Origin: a virus
Strand: one strand, 5' to 3'
Virus record (IMG/VR): IMGVR_UViG_3300032241_003073
Location: 34,315-98,314 of that record
DNA length: 64,000 nucleotides
In this document: positions 17,230 through 24,802 of the stretch, in pieces
Position numbering within the stretch: the stretch's first letter is position 1
Layout of the letters: each line of letters begins with the position of its first letter
The notes under the pieces: generated by a model
The model's input: only the letters and a program-made list of their open reading frames with translations
Told to the model about the DNA's origin: nothing
Database searches by the model: none
Translations under genes and position numbers: made by a program

Positions 17230-18099
17230 ATGAACAATAATATGCTATTTATTCCCCGGCCAACTTCTGATCAATATTCTCAACTTTGTTGTGGTGGTTG
17301 TAATGATTTAGGTCCAACAGATCCTATAGATAGAATTGGACCACGTAAAAATAGAGAAAAAGTTCGTGGGCAAATTAAAGATTATGTGTTAACAATGCTG
17401 GGAGCACCCGTACTTCCATTAGAGTTAGACGATCAACAAGTTGAAAATTCTATAGATTTTGCACTTCAAGTTTTTGAGGATTATGCTCCTATGGAATATT
17501 TTCAATATTATACTTTTTATACCGTTCCCGGACAAAGTGTTTATAAACTACCACCAGACGTTGGTTTTATAAGACAAATATCATATAAAGAAACTGCAAA
17601 CTATGCATTTTCGGCTTCAGATTTAGGAGGAGTAATTCCTTTAGAATATATGGGTGCTGGAGCTTACGGATCTATTGCAGGTGGTATTAATCCACAACAA
17701 CCTGTTTGGGGTAAAATGGCAGATTGGGTAATGTACAAACAATATGAAGATATGTATAATAGAATTTCAGGCCAGCAGGGAGGATGGGAGTATCTAGCAG
17801 GATATAATCATGTGAAATTGTATCCTATTCCATATAGAACATATCCTGTTGCTGTCCACTATTTACAAAGAAGACCCGACTTTAGGCTTGTCACTCAGGC
17901 AATGCAAGAAGGTGCCTTGGCATTTGCTAAAATTATTTTAGGAAGAATTCGCAGTCGTATATCCAATCCTCCAGGGCCAAATGGTGGAATTCAATTGGAT
18001 GGAGCCACAATTCTTGCAGAAGGACTACAAGAAAAAAAAGATTGGGAAGAAAGACTGATTAACAGATTTGGTGATTTGCTCGGACCACGCATGATGTGA
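17230..18099 (+). CDS. 13: Neck protein, gp13-like
   Basis: About 289 residues from ATG 17230, against 309 in T4 gp13. The longer frame from 17173 overlaps the divergent gene. Connector-type features: QIKDYVLTMLGAPVLPLELDDQQVENSIDFALQ, FYTVPGQSVYKLPPDVGFIRQI, LYPIPYRTYPVAVHYL, and a C-terminal helix ending RFGDLLGPRMM. Closes the head after packaging together with gp14. An AT-rich TATATATG lies just before the start instead of a ribosome site. Confidence 0.68.
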   Translation: MNNNMLFIPRPTSDQYSQLCCGGCNDLGPTDPIDRIGPRKNREKVRGQIKDYVLTMLGAPVLPLELDDQQVENSIDFALQVFEDYAPMEYFQYYTFYTVPGQSVYKLPPDVGFIRQISYKETANYAFSASDLGGVIPLEYMGAGAYGSIAGGINPQQPVWGKMADWVMYKQYEDMYNRISGQQGGWEYLAGYNHVKLYPIPYRTYPVAVHYLQRRPDFRLVTQAMQEGALAFAKIILGRIRSRISNPPGPNGGIQLDGATILAEGLQEKKDWEERLINRFGDLLGPRMM

Positions 18100-18124
18100 C
18101 GTGTAATTTTTATAAAAGGCAAAA

Positions 18125-18982
18125 ATGAGAAGAAAAAAAAATCAAATTTGTGCATTTTCTTGGTATGGTGGAAAAACTTATCACTTAGATTGGATTTTAC
18201 CCATTATAAATCAAGTAGATCACAAAATTTATATTGAATCTTTTGGTGGATCTGCTGCTGTATTGCTAAATAAAAAACCAAGCCCAATAGAAGTTTATAA
18301 TGATATTCATGGAGATCTTGTGAATTTTTTTAGGGTTCTTAGAACAGAAGGAGAAGATTTGATTTCTCTTTTACAGTTGACTCCTTACAGCAGAGAAGAA
18401 TTTGTATTATCGTGCGAAATTCCAAAAAATTTATCACCATTAGAAAGAGCAAGAATGTTTTTTGTTAGAGCGAGACAAATTAGAAATGGCCTTGCTACTA
18501 ATGCGACTCCTGGAAAGTGGAGTTATACAAAAAAAGATGTAAGAAGAAATTGGGCATTGCCTATCAGTCAATGGTTTAATGCTATAGATTCGTTAGAAGA
18601 TATTTGCACTCGAATTGGTCAAGTTCAAATTGAAAATTTAGATGCATTCGATATTATTCAAAGATATGATACTCCTGAGTCTTTGCATTATATAGATCCT
18701 CCTTATTTGTTAAGTTCTAGAACTGGAGGAAAAAATTATGAATATGAATACAATGAAGATCAGCATGTTAATTTAATTAATTTACTATTAAATTTAAAAG
18801 GCAAAGTTGTTATTTCGGGTTACAAGAATGAATTATATCCTTCTTTGTTGAAAGGTTGGAATGAATATAGAAGGGCTGAATCTTTTGCAAATACAACTTT
18901 AAATAATGGTGAAAAAAAGTTAAGACAAGAAGTTATTTGGACAAATTTTGAATGCTCATTAGGCAAAGAAGGTTGGGAATGA
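18125..18982 (+). CDS. DNA adenine methyltransferase, Dam/D12 class
   Basis: 285 residues. SAM-binding FSWYGGKTYHL at residues 11-21 and YIESFGGSAAVLLNKKP; VYNDIHGDLVNFFRVLR; catalytic IDPPY near residue 190; VVISGYKNELY. Methylates adenine N6, typically to protect phage DNA or host-mimic it. The stop overlaps the next gene start (ATGA), so the genes are coupled. A second, more divergent D12 enzyme lies at 36146-36874. Confidence 0.88.
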   Translation: MRRKKNQICAFSWYGGKTYHLDWILPIINQVDHKIYIESFGGSAAVLLNKKPSPIEVYNDIHGDLVNFFRVLRTEGEDLISLLQLTPYSREEFVLSCEIPKNLSPLERARMFFVRARQIRNGLATNATPGKWSYTKKDVRRNWALPISQWFNAIDSLEDICTRIGQVQIENLDAFDIIQRYDTPESLHYIDPPYLLSSRTGGKNYEYEYNEDQHVNLINLLLNLKGKVVISGYKNELYPSLLKGWNEYRRAESFANTTLNNGEKKLRQEVIWTNFECSLGKEGWE

Positions 18983-19578
18983 AGAACTTCCAAAATTGGC
19001 GAAACGAACAAAATATAGAAAAAAATAAAGATTTTTACGTTACCAGAGATGAGTTTTTAAATATTTGTCAAAAATATTTTGATTCTAATCTTCGTGGATC
19101 TATGAAAACTCATCATGAGTACATGCAAGAAAATTTAACAGAAGCTGTAGAAACTTCAAGATATTCAATTGAAGTTAATTATAGAACTACGACTAAAGAA
19201 GCTTTGGAAGGGTTTGCCAAAATTTGTTTGGGATATGTTAGTGCAGCATTAAAGAATCATGGATATCATACAAAACATGTTTTTTCTGAAAAACCTTTAA
19301 GACTTTTAATTTCTTCTAGAAATTGGGATGATGGAGAGTGGACGGGAGTTGTGACATGGCATCCTGATCATAATTGTTTTGTAATTAGCAAAGGTTTTTA
19401 TAATAAAGATCGTAAAACTGTGTCTATTCAAAGTTCACAAAAATGTAATGCAAATTCAGCCTCCGATGTCTCTAAAGAGTTACATAACATGATGAATCAT
19501 TTAAAAAATCAACCAGATAAAACATCAGAAAAAATTAAATTACGTCCTGTACCTTTGAAGAGAGGACCAAAAACATGA
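18979..19578 (+). CDS. Hypothetical protein with capsid-targeting-like N-terminus
   Basis: 199 residues from ATG 18979, which overlaps the methylase stop; GAAGG lies upstream. Starts MKNFQNWRNEQN. The body has VETSRYSIEVNYRTTTKEALEGFAKICLGYVSAALKNHGY and HVFSEKPLRLLISSRNWDDGEW, an unnamed conserved pattern. Overlaps the Nudix gene by 4 nt. Probably packaged in the head; function unknown. Confidence 0.65.
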   Translation: MKNFQNWRNEQNIEKNKDFYVTRDEFLNICQKYFDSNLRGSMKTHHEYMQENLTEAVETSRYSIEVNYRTTTKEALEGFAKICLGYVSAALKNHGYHTKHVFSEKPLRLLISSRNWDDGEWTGVVTWHPDHNCFVISKGFYNKDRKTVSIQSSQKCNANSASDVSKELHNMMNHLKNQPDKTSEKIKLRPVPLKRGPKT

Positions 19579-20060
19579 TTGAATTTTCAAAATGGCGAGA
19601 AAAAAAATTAAATGAACAATTTCACAGAATTGGCAAAGACAGTAAAAAATATTGGGGGCGACTTGGTGCTGGAATATTGTTTACAGATGGAGAGCGTGTT
19701 CTTCTTTTAAGAAGAGATGGCAGCAGTGATAATAAAGGATGTTGGGGAATTCCAGGAGGTAGAGCAAAAGACGGAGAAGCACCAATTGATGTTGCACGAA
19801 GGGAAACAAAAGAAGAATGCGGTTCGGCTGAAGGTCAAAGATTTGCACATTTTCACAGTGTGGATGGAGCCCATCATTTTCATACTTATTTGTTTGCAAT
19901 AGCTTCGCCTTTTGATGTTGAGCTTTCTAAAGAGCACAATCAGTGGAAATGGGTCAAATTAGACAAAGTAAAAGATCTAGATTTACATCCTCGCCTTAAA
20001 AAAGATTGGCCTAGTTTTTTAAAGGCGATAAAGAAAAAATTTTCTTTAAAAGATGATTGA
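19575..20060 (+). CDS. Nudix hydrolase with capsid-targeting-like N-terminus
   Basis: 161 residues. A complete Nudix box at about 62-83, G-x5-E-x7-R-E-T-K-E-E-C-G, hydrolyses nucleoside diphosphate-linked substrates with Mg. The leader MIEFSKWREKKLNEQ fits the capsid-targeting pattern, with L-N-E as a gp21-type cut site. If processed, the mature enzyme would be injected with DNA. HFHSVDGAHHFHTYLF and EHNQWKWVKLDKV are substrate-side strands. Substrate not predictable. Confidence 0.85.
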   Translation: MIEFSKWREKKLNEQFHRIGKDSKKYWGRLGAGILFTDGERVLLLRRDGSSDNKGCWGIPGGRAKDGEAPIDVARRETKEECGSAEGQRFAHFHSVDGAHHFHTYLFAIASPFDVELSKEHNQWKWVKLDKVKDLDLHPRLKKDWPSFLKAIKKKFSLKDD

Positions 20061-20109
20061 ATTTATGATTTGTATTTTGTATATTTAAAATTTTAAGGAA
20101 TAATGTCAG

Positions 20110-20505
20110 ATGTTTGAATTAATTCTTGTGGTTTTGATGCAAGTTCGGCCTGACACGACAACCGAAAAAATAATTGTTCAAAAAGTAGAAATTATTTTAA
20201 GAGACACAGACGAATCAAAAAACTTAATTCATCCAGAAGCCACCCAATTAAAAAAAATTAAAAAAGAAAGAATTTGGGTTGATTCTGGTTGTGTAAAAAT
20301 TTTTGGTAACGATTGGTGTCTTGTTCCGATAAACATAACAGTTGGTCCTAAAAAAGTAGTAAGATCTTTTTTTATTGGCGAGAAAATAAATGAAAATTGG
20401 AAATTTATTGATGAGCCTAATTATCGTGATATAGTTTCAAAAAATTCTTATTATATTTCAGATAATATAAAAATTTTTGTTGAAAAACATTTTTTCTCAT
20501 ATTAG
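20110..20505 (+). CDS. Hypothetical protein, 131 aa
   Basis: Begins MFELILVVLMQVRP, a short hydrophobic N-terminus that could be a weak signal or the first strand. The rest is Lys/Ile-rich with two Cys (SGCVKIFGNDWCLVPI). A TAAGGAATAATGTCAG sequence upstream supplies a ribosome site. Function unknown. Confidence 0.55.
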   Translation: MFELILVVLMQVRPDTTTEKIIVQKVEIILRDTDESKNLIHPEATQLKKIKKERIWVDSGCVKIFGNDWCLVPINITVGPKKVVRSFFIGEKINENWKFIDEPNYRDIVSKNSYYISDNIKIFVEKHFFSY

Positions 20506-20538
20506 AATTGTGATATGAAATTTTATAAGGACTTTCAA

Positions 20539-21354
20539 ATGAAAGATAAAGATCCGTTGGGTGATCGAATGAAGGGTTATGAAAAACAATACGATGGGAA
20601 TTTAATGGATTTACTTCCCATTTGTGCAAGAATTGATGGAAGGTGCTTTCATTCTTTTACTGCTGGTCTAAATAGACCTTATGATTTAGGCTTGCAAAAA
20701 ATAATGATTGAAACAACAAAATATCTCATAAATGAAACCAATGCTCTTATTGGATATACTCAATCAGATGAAATTAGTTTGATATGGTATCACGACAAAT
20801 CAGAGAAAAGTCAATTGTTTTTTGGTGGAAGAATAATGAAATTGAACAGCATGTTGTCCTCGATGGCGACAGCTTTTTTCAATAAAAATTTATCTAATTT
20901 TATCCCATCTAAATCTGATAAAATGCCAATGTTTGATTCTAGGATTTGGCAAGTTCCAAATAAGACGGAAGCTGCCAATTATTTGTATTGGAGAGAAGCT
21001 GACGCAATTAGAAATTCCATCAGCATGGCGGCTCAACATTATTATTCTCACAATCAATTGCATAAAAAAACTTCTTCTGAAAAGAAAAAAATGCTTTTAG
21101 AAAAAGGAGTGGTCTGGGAAAATTACCCAGACCATTTTAAAAAAGGTTGTTATTTGAGGAAGTCTTTGTTTAAAAGAAAGTTCACATCAGAAGAAATTGA
21201 AAAATTGCCTTTGAAACATGAAGCGAGATTAAATCCAGATTTGTTAATTTCTAGGTGTGAAGTGTGTGAAATTGAAGACATTCCTTTATTTAAAAATATT
21301 TCTAATAAAAAAGAATTTATTTTTGATTTAGATTTTCCCTTAATTAAGGATTGA
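20539..21354 (+). CDS. Thg1-like 3'-5' nucleotidyltransferase
   Basis: 271 residues from ATG 20539, preceded by AAGGA; the ORF also reads from an ATG at 20515 without a site. Core motifs of tRNA-His guanylyltransferase-like proteins: GDRMKGYE, ICARIDGRCFHSFTAGL, ALIGYTQSDEISLIW (metal-binding acidic residues), then WREADAIRNSISMAAQHYYS. Thg1-like proteins add nucleotides 3'-5' to RNA 5' ends, repairing or editing tRNA. Probably maintains or alters tRNAs during infection. Confidence 0.87.
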   Translation: MKDKDPLGDRMKGYEKQYDGNLMDLLPICARIDGRCFHSFTAGLNRPYDLGLQKIMIETTKYLINETNALIGYTQSDEISLIWYHDKSEKSQLFFGGRIMKLNSMLSSMATAFFNKNLSNFIPSKSDKMPMFDSRIWQVPNKTEAANYLYWREADAIRNSISMAAQHYYSHNQLHKKTSSEKKKMLLEKGVVWENYPDHFKKGCYLRKSLFKRKFTSEEIEKLPLKHEARLNPDLLISRCEVCEIEDIPLFKNISNKKEFIFDLDFPLIKD

Positions 21355-21357
21355 CAC

Positions 21358-21726
21358 ATGTGGCAAATTGATGATCAATTTATTGAAAAAACCTCAATTG
21401 GTTCTTTGGAGCCAATTGAGGTTTTGTTTGAGGTTGGATGTGAAGCAATAACTTATGTTTCTTATGGTTTAAATCAAGAATTAATATTGGTTCATATTCT
21501 TTGTGTCTCTGGTTCTACATCTCGTTATTTGGCCGTACAAATTGATAATCAAACATTTGAAGATTTAAAAAATGATCGAATTTATTTTTTTAAACCATTT
21601 AAAAATAAGAAATGTTGGATTGTTGATATAGTTCCCGATAAGTTAACACAATGGAGAATAGAGAATTTATTTCTTGTTGATTTTTTTTCAATCCCCAAAA
21701 AATATTTGCCAATTGATCGTGATTAA
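21358..21726 (+). CDS. Hypothetical protein, 122 aa
   Basis: Beta-rich soluble protein, MWQIDDQFIEKTSIGS..., with VHILCVSGSTSRYLAVQI in the middle. Starts 3 nt after the Thg1-like gene and converges with a minus-strand gene by 4 nt. Not recognised. Confidence 0.6.
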   Translation: MWQIDDQFIEKTSIGSLEPIEVLFEVGCEAITYVSYGLNQELILVHILCVSGSTSRYLAVQIDNQTFEDLKNDRIYFFKPFKNKKCWIVDIVPDKLTQWRIENLFLVDFFSIPKKYLPIDRD

Positions 21727-22208
21727 TCGTGTAAAATAATTTCAACACCATCAAGTGGATCTTCAGTTAGAAGAACTTCGGATCGCTTTTTGGTGGGATA
21801 TGTGTTGTCATTTAGTGGTCGGCTTTCTTGATTCACAATGATAGTTTCTACTTTTCCATTGTGTGTAATTGTATCTGGCTGATCAAGTAATAATTTTTTT
21901 TCTTGAGACACGTTTTCCTCCATTGTTTGTGGTTGCAAATTTTGATTTGTTATTTTAGGAGATATTTCTTCTACAAATCTAAGAAGATTCATTGGAGATC
22001 CAACCCATTTCATATAATAGCTATCTCCTTGAAATCTTTTTCTTGGTCCAACCATTCTAATTCCTGAATCTGTTGGTTTGGGAAGTTTTAAATCGCCATC
22101 GGTGTTGTTTTCATATACATAAACACCTGTTCCGCCCATATCATGCTTTAATTTTTCTTCATGAACTTGTCTTCGTTCATAACGATTCAATCTTGGTGCA
22201 TATTTCAT
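21723..22208 (-). CDS. Hypothetical protein, 161 aa
   Basis: Begins MKYAPRLNRYERRQVHEEK; contains GIRMVGPRKRFQGDSYYMKWVG and a disordered C-terminal half with an acidic end. Ribosome site AAAGG upstream. Could be virion-associated, but nothing is recognised. Confidence 0.6.
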   Translation of the reverse strand: MKYAPRLNRYERRQVHEEKLKHDMGGTGVYVYENNTDGDLKLPKPTDSGIRMVGPRKRFQGDSYYMKWVGSPMNLLRFVEEISPKITNQNLQPQTMEENVSQEKKLLLDQPDTITHNGKVETIIVNQESRPLNDNTYPTKKRSEVLLTEDPLDGVEIILHD

Positions 22209-22312
22209 TTTTTTTACCTTTCTTTAAGCTTATGGTAATTATGAGGTTGAATATTTTTTCCAAACATCATAATATTATAATATGGTCGTTTGGTAATTTT
22301 TTGGAGAAAACA

Positions 22313-22648
22313 ATGAAAAATAAAATGAAAACGCCTCCTTCTTGGACAAATGTTTATCCGCAAGGAACAAAAGAGGGCGATGAAGAACAGGGTTTTTTTA
22401 TTGCTTTAAGCAGAAATCCTAAGTGGCAATGGCGTTCTACTGCACAAATTGCAAAAGAATCTAATTTGACGAGAGAAAGGGTGGACGAAATACTGAATAA
22501 GTATTGGAAAAAAGGAATGGTTTTCCAAAATCCATCAAATGAAGACCAATGGGGTTACTGGGAACGTGTGCCTGAAATGCTGCCAAAAGACGAGAAATCT
22601 ATAACAGAAAAAGATCATGAATATCGAATTAAAAAGGCAAAAAACTAA
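22313..22648 (+). CDS. Small winged-helix protein
   Basis: 111 residues from ATG 22313 with TTGGAG upstream; the longer frame is antisense to the neighbouring gene. The centre WQWRSTAQIAKESNLTRERVDEILNKYWKKGMVFQNP has helix-turn-helix/wing character (MarR-like layout), followed by WGYWERVPE. Possible transcription regulator or host-takeover factor. Followed at once by a terminator. Confidence 0.6.
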   Translation: MKNKMKTPPSWTNVYPQGTKEGDEEQGFFIALSRNPKWQWRSTAQIAKESNLTRERVDEILNKYWKKGMVFQNPSNEDQWGYWERVPEMLPKDEKSITEKDHEYRIKKAKN

Positions 22649-22650
22649 AA

Positions 22651-22682
22651 AAAAAACCACAGCTTATGGCTGTGGTTTTTTT
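22651..22682. terminator. Bidirectional intrinsic terminator
   Basis: aaaaaaccacagc-ttatg-gctgtggttttttt: a 13 bp arm with A/T tracts on both sides, between convergent genes. Confidence 0.85.
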
Positions 22683-22683
22683 A

Positions 22684-22917
22684 TCAACCAGATGTATCTG
22701 GTTTCTTTTTTGGATTTCCGTTCTTATCATACCCCATTTTAAATAAAGCATCAGCAGCATAAGGTGTAAAATAAGCATCTGGATATTGGTGGCGAACATA
22801 AGCATCTGGATAAGCCCAATATGCAATTCCCGCTCTTTTTATTCCAGACTTTTCGTCGTGCTTATAAAGTGGCAATTCTTTTTTAGATTCGCCTGCCCAT
22901 TGAATAAATGATTTCAT
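22684..22917 (-). CDS. Small protein with capsid-targeting-like N-terminus
   Basis: 77 residues from ATG 22917 (AGGA upstream). Begins MKSFIQWAGESKKELPLYK, then a Tyr/Ala/Asp-rich stretch (YWAYPDAYVRHQYPDAYF) with a repeated YPDAY. Probably an internal head protein; function unknown. Confidence 0.6.
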   Translation of the reverse strand: MKSFIQWAGESKKELPLYKHDEKSGIKRAGIAYWAYPDAYVRHQYPDAYFTPYAADALFKMGYDKNGNPKKKPDTSG

Positions 22918-22929
22918 ATTTTTCCTCAT

Positions 22930-23107
22930 TCTTACTGTTTGAGTTTAAACTCTCTTGTTATTATATATGAGTTTGTTTGTAATTTTAAAAATTACTGACT
23001 TTTTTAAATTTTTTATAAAAAAATATTGATTTACAAGCAGTTAGTAACTAAAATTAAAAAAGTGATGGATTTGCATCACAGATTTTTAAAAGGGCATAGG
23101 AAAAGAG
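22930..23107. promoter_or_regulatory. Divergent intergenic region with hairpin GTGATG-N6-CATCAC
   Basis: 178 bp between the divergent genes at 22917 and 23108. Holds an inverted repeat gtgatg-gatttg-catcac at 23062-23079, 29 bp before the plus-strand ATG, which could be an operator or a 5' leader hairpin. The ribosome site is a weak AGG (23098-23100) in GGCATAGGAAAAGAG. No tRNA-like structure seen. Confidence 0.4.
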
Positions 23108-23413
23108 ATGAGCAACACACTTTCTGTTCGATTGACTGGCCGAAAGACTGAAACAAGCGAATATTATGAAGGAACTGTAAGCATTGTTGGGCTAAAGCCA
23201 ACCAAGTTGGCACGCCGCAGCGATGGTGGAACTCAGTTCCCTAATAAGTCCGCAGTAGGTGGAGCAGCTAGGGCTTTGGCAAAGTCTTTGGGTTTTGCTG
23301 ATGTTGCTGTTGAAGATACAACCAAGCCCAAGGTTGCTTCTGTAAAGAAGGCAGCGGCCAAGAAGTCACCAATTAAGAAGTCTGCAAATCAAAGTACAAA
23401 TAATAATTCTTGA
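23108..23413 (+). CDS. Small basic protein with histone-like Lys/Ala tail
   Basis: 101 residues. N-terminal ~70 residues form a small domain (LSVRLTGRKTETSEYYEGTV, GAARALAKSLGF). The last ~30 are Lys/Ala/Pro/Ser-rich (VKKAAAKKSPIKKSA), like a histone H1 tail. Its codons are visibly richer in G/C than the neighbours', as in the capsid genes, suggesting high expression. Likely DNA-binding; fold not recognised. Bounded by a leader hairpin and a strong terminator as its own unit. Confidence 0.65.
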   Translation: MSNTLSVRLTGRKTETSEYYEGTVSIVGLKPTKLARRSDGGTQFPNKSAVGGAARALAKSLGFADVAVEDTTKPKVASVKKAAAKKSPIKKSANQSTNNNS

Positions 23414-23433
23414 TTTTTACAAACTTTTTAAAT

Positions 23434-23478
23434 AAAAAAGGGACAAATAAGCAATAAGTGCTTATTTGTCCCTTTTTT
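23434..23478 (+). terminator. Strong intrinsic terminator
   Basis: aaaaaagggacaaataagc / gcttatttgtccctttttt, a near-perfect 19 bp stem with a 7 nt loop and T-run, after the basic protein gene. Confidence 0.9.
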
Positions 23479-23491
23479 ATTTTAGATTTTT

Positions 23492-23499
23492 CATAAATA
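23492..23499 (+). promoter_or_regulatory. Late-promoter-like box CATAAATA, 5 nt from start codon
   Basis: CATAAATA followed by five bases and ATG (23505), with no ribosome site between. Matches the T4 late consensus TATAAATA except at position 1. Implies a leaderless or near-leaderless late mRNA. Confidence 0.5.
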
Positions 23500-23504
23500 C
23501 ATAT

Positions 23505-23690
23505 ATGGATAATTCACAGACTACAAATGGATTAAATAGTTCTGGATGTGGTTGTGGTAAAAATAATTCTAAATCTATTGTTAAACCAAAACCATTAAGC
23601 CAAAAACAAGAAGATTTAATTAACAGAATTCAAAAAACAAATCATAAAAATGATTCTGTTTATAAAACAAATACACGTTATTTTATTTGA
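23505..23690 (+). CDS. Small Cys-Gly protein, 61 aa
   Basis: Starts MDNSQTTNGLNSSGCGCGKN; the CGCGK cluster could bind metal. Rest is Lys/Asn-rich. The ORF start further upstream lies inside the terminator, so 23505 is preferred. Followed 9 nt later by another protein with a similar Cys motif. Confidence 0.55.
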   Translation: MDNSQTTNGLNSSGCGCGKNNSKSIVKPKPLSQKQEDLINRIQKTNHKNDSVYKTNTRYFI

Positions 23691-23699
23691 GGAGTTAAT

Positions 23700-23906
23700 A
23701 TGGCATGTGGATGTAAAAAAGGAAATTCTAAAGGTTCGCCTCCATCAAATGGAAATGCTGTTCGACGTGCAAATGCATTATCGCCTCAAGTTTTTAATCC
23801 GTCACAACAACCTCAACAGCCATTAAATTCGGCTGGGATAAGTGCAGAAAGACGTAAGGTTCAAGCAGTTAGAAGGGATGCAATTAGAAAAGCTTTTAAT
23901 AAATAA
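23700..23906 (+). CDS. Small Cys-Gly protein, 68 aa
   Basis: MACGCKKGNSKGSPPSNG start, then a basic helical end (SAERRKVQAVRRDAIRKAF). GAGGAG upstream of ATG. The CGCKKG motif echoes CGCGK of the preceding gene. Tiny proteins with an N-terminal C-G-C motif are frequent in T4-like phages; function unknown. Confidence 0.6.
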   Translation: MACGCKKGNSKGSPPSNGNAVRRANALSPQVFNPSQQPQQPLNSAGISAERRKVQAVRRDAIRKAFNK

Positions 23907-23910
23907 AAAA

Positions 23911-24732
23911 TTATTTTGAAATATCAATTGAATTATTTATTTTTGGCATATTCCAATATAAAGAATTCAATTCTTTGTTGATTGTTAAGTTAGAAACATT
24001 CCAATCCAATTTAATATCTTCCTCATGCCAAGTGATTAATATTCTGCTTGGCAAATTGTTTTCAAAATTATCATACTCAGTGCTTGCCATAATTTTTTTA
24101 TATTCATCATATAAATATCTTCCAATTACATTTTTGCTGGTGGGATCTACTATTATTGTGACAATTACTTTTTTGTTGTTACTGCTGATTCTGTTTTGTT
24201 TTATGATCCAATAATTATTGGATTTTGAAATTTCTATATTTTTTGAATCAATTTCGTTAATTCCGATTGACTCCATGATCCAGAATGGATTTAGAACTGT
24301 TCTAAGATTTGTTTTAGATAAATTTTCATATTGAGAATAGTACAAAGCAGAAGGAGTCATTCTTTTGGACCAGAACCAAAACAATTCTTCGTTTGATCCT
24401 ATGTCCATTTCTGTTCCAGTAAAAAAAGTTTTTATTATAAGTCTAAACTTTTTTTCTTTTTCCATTGCCAGTTCTCCATTTGCTCGTGCAAAAAACTTTC
24501 CTTGTTTTAAAATAATTGGCATATTTGAAAGGTAAATATTTTTAATTTTTTTGTTTTTTTCATTAATTGTTTGAATTACTTCATATATTTCGTGTTTTTT
24601 ATCTGGAATTTCTTGTTTTTCTAAAATATGTTCTGAAGTCGCTAAATAAATTGGCTTTATTTTTAAGCTGTTAAAAAATAAAACCAAATATAACATTAAA
24701 TTTAAAAAAAATATGATAAGAAGTTTTTTCAT
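23911..24732 (-). CDS. Membrane-anchored or secreted LolA-like protein
   Basis: 273 residues. Hydrophobic N-terminus (residues ~4-20) is a signal/anchor. Contains ARANGELAMEKEKKFRLIIK and EMDIGSNEELFWFWSKRM, a pattern I associate with LolA-like exported proteins of Planctomycetota, followed by PFWIMESIGI. LolA-like folds bind lipids or lipoproteins in the periplasm. Unusual in a phage: it may alter the host envelope, and it hints at the host lineage. Confidence 0.6.
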   Translation of the reverse strand: MKKLLIIFFLNLMLYLVLFFNSLKIKPIYLATSEHILEKQEIPDKKHEIYEVIQTINEKNKKIKNIYLSNMPIILKQGKFFARANGELAMEKEKKFRLIIKTFFTGTEMDIGSNEELFWFWSKRMTPSALYYSQYENLSKTNLRTVLNPFWIMESIGINEIDSKNIEISKSNNYWIIKQNRISSNNKKVIVTIIVDPTSKNVIGRYLYDEYKKIMASTEYDNFENNLPSRILITWHEEDIKLDWNVSNLTINKELNSLYWNMPKINNSIDISK

Positions 24733-24802
24733 TTATTTTACTTTTAAAATGTGAATTCAATCATATATAGATTTATCCAGTTTAGATCGAAAGAGGAACA
24801 TT

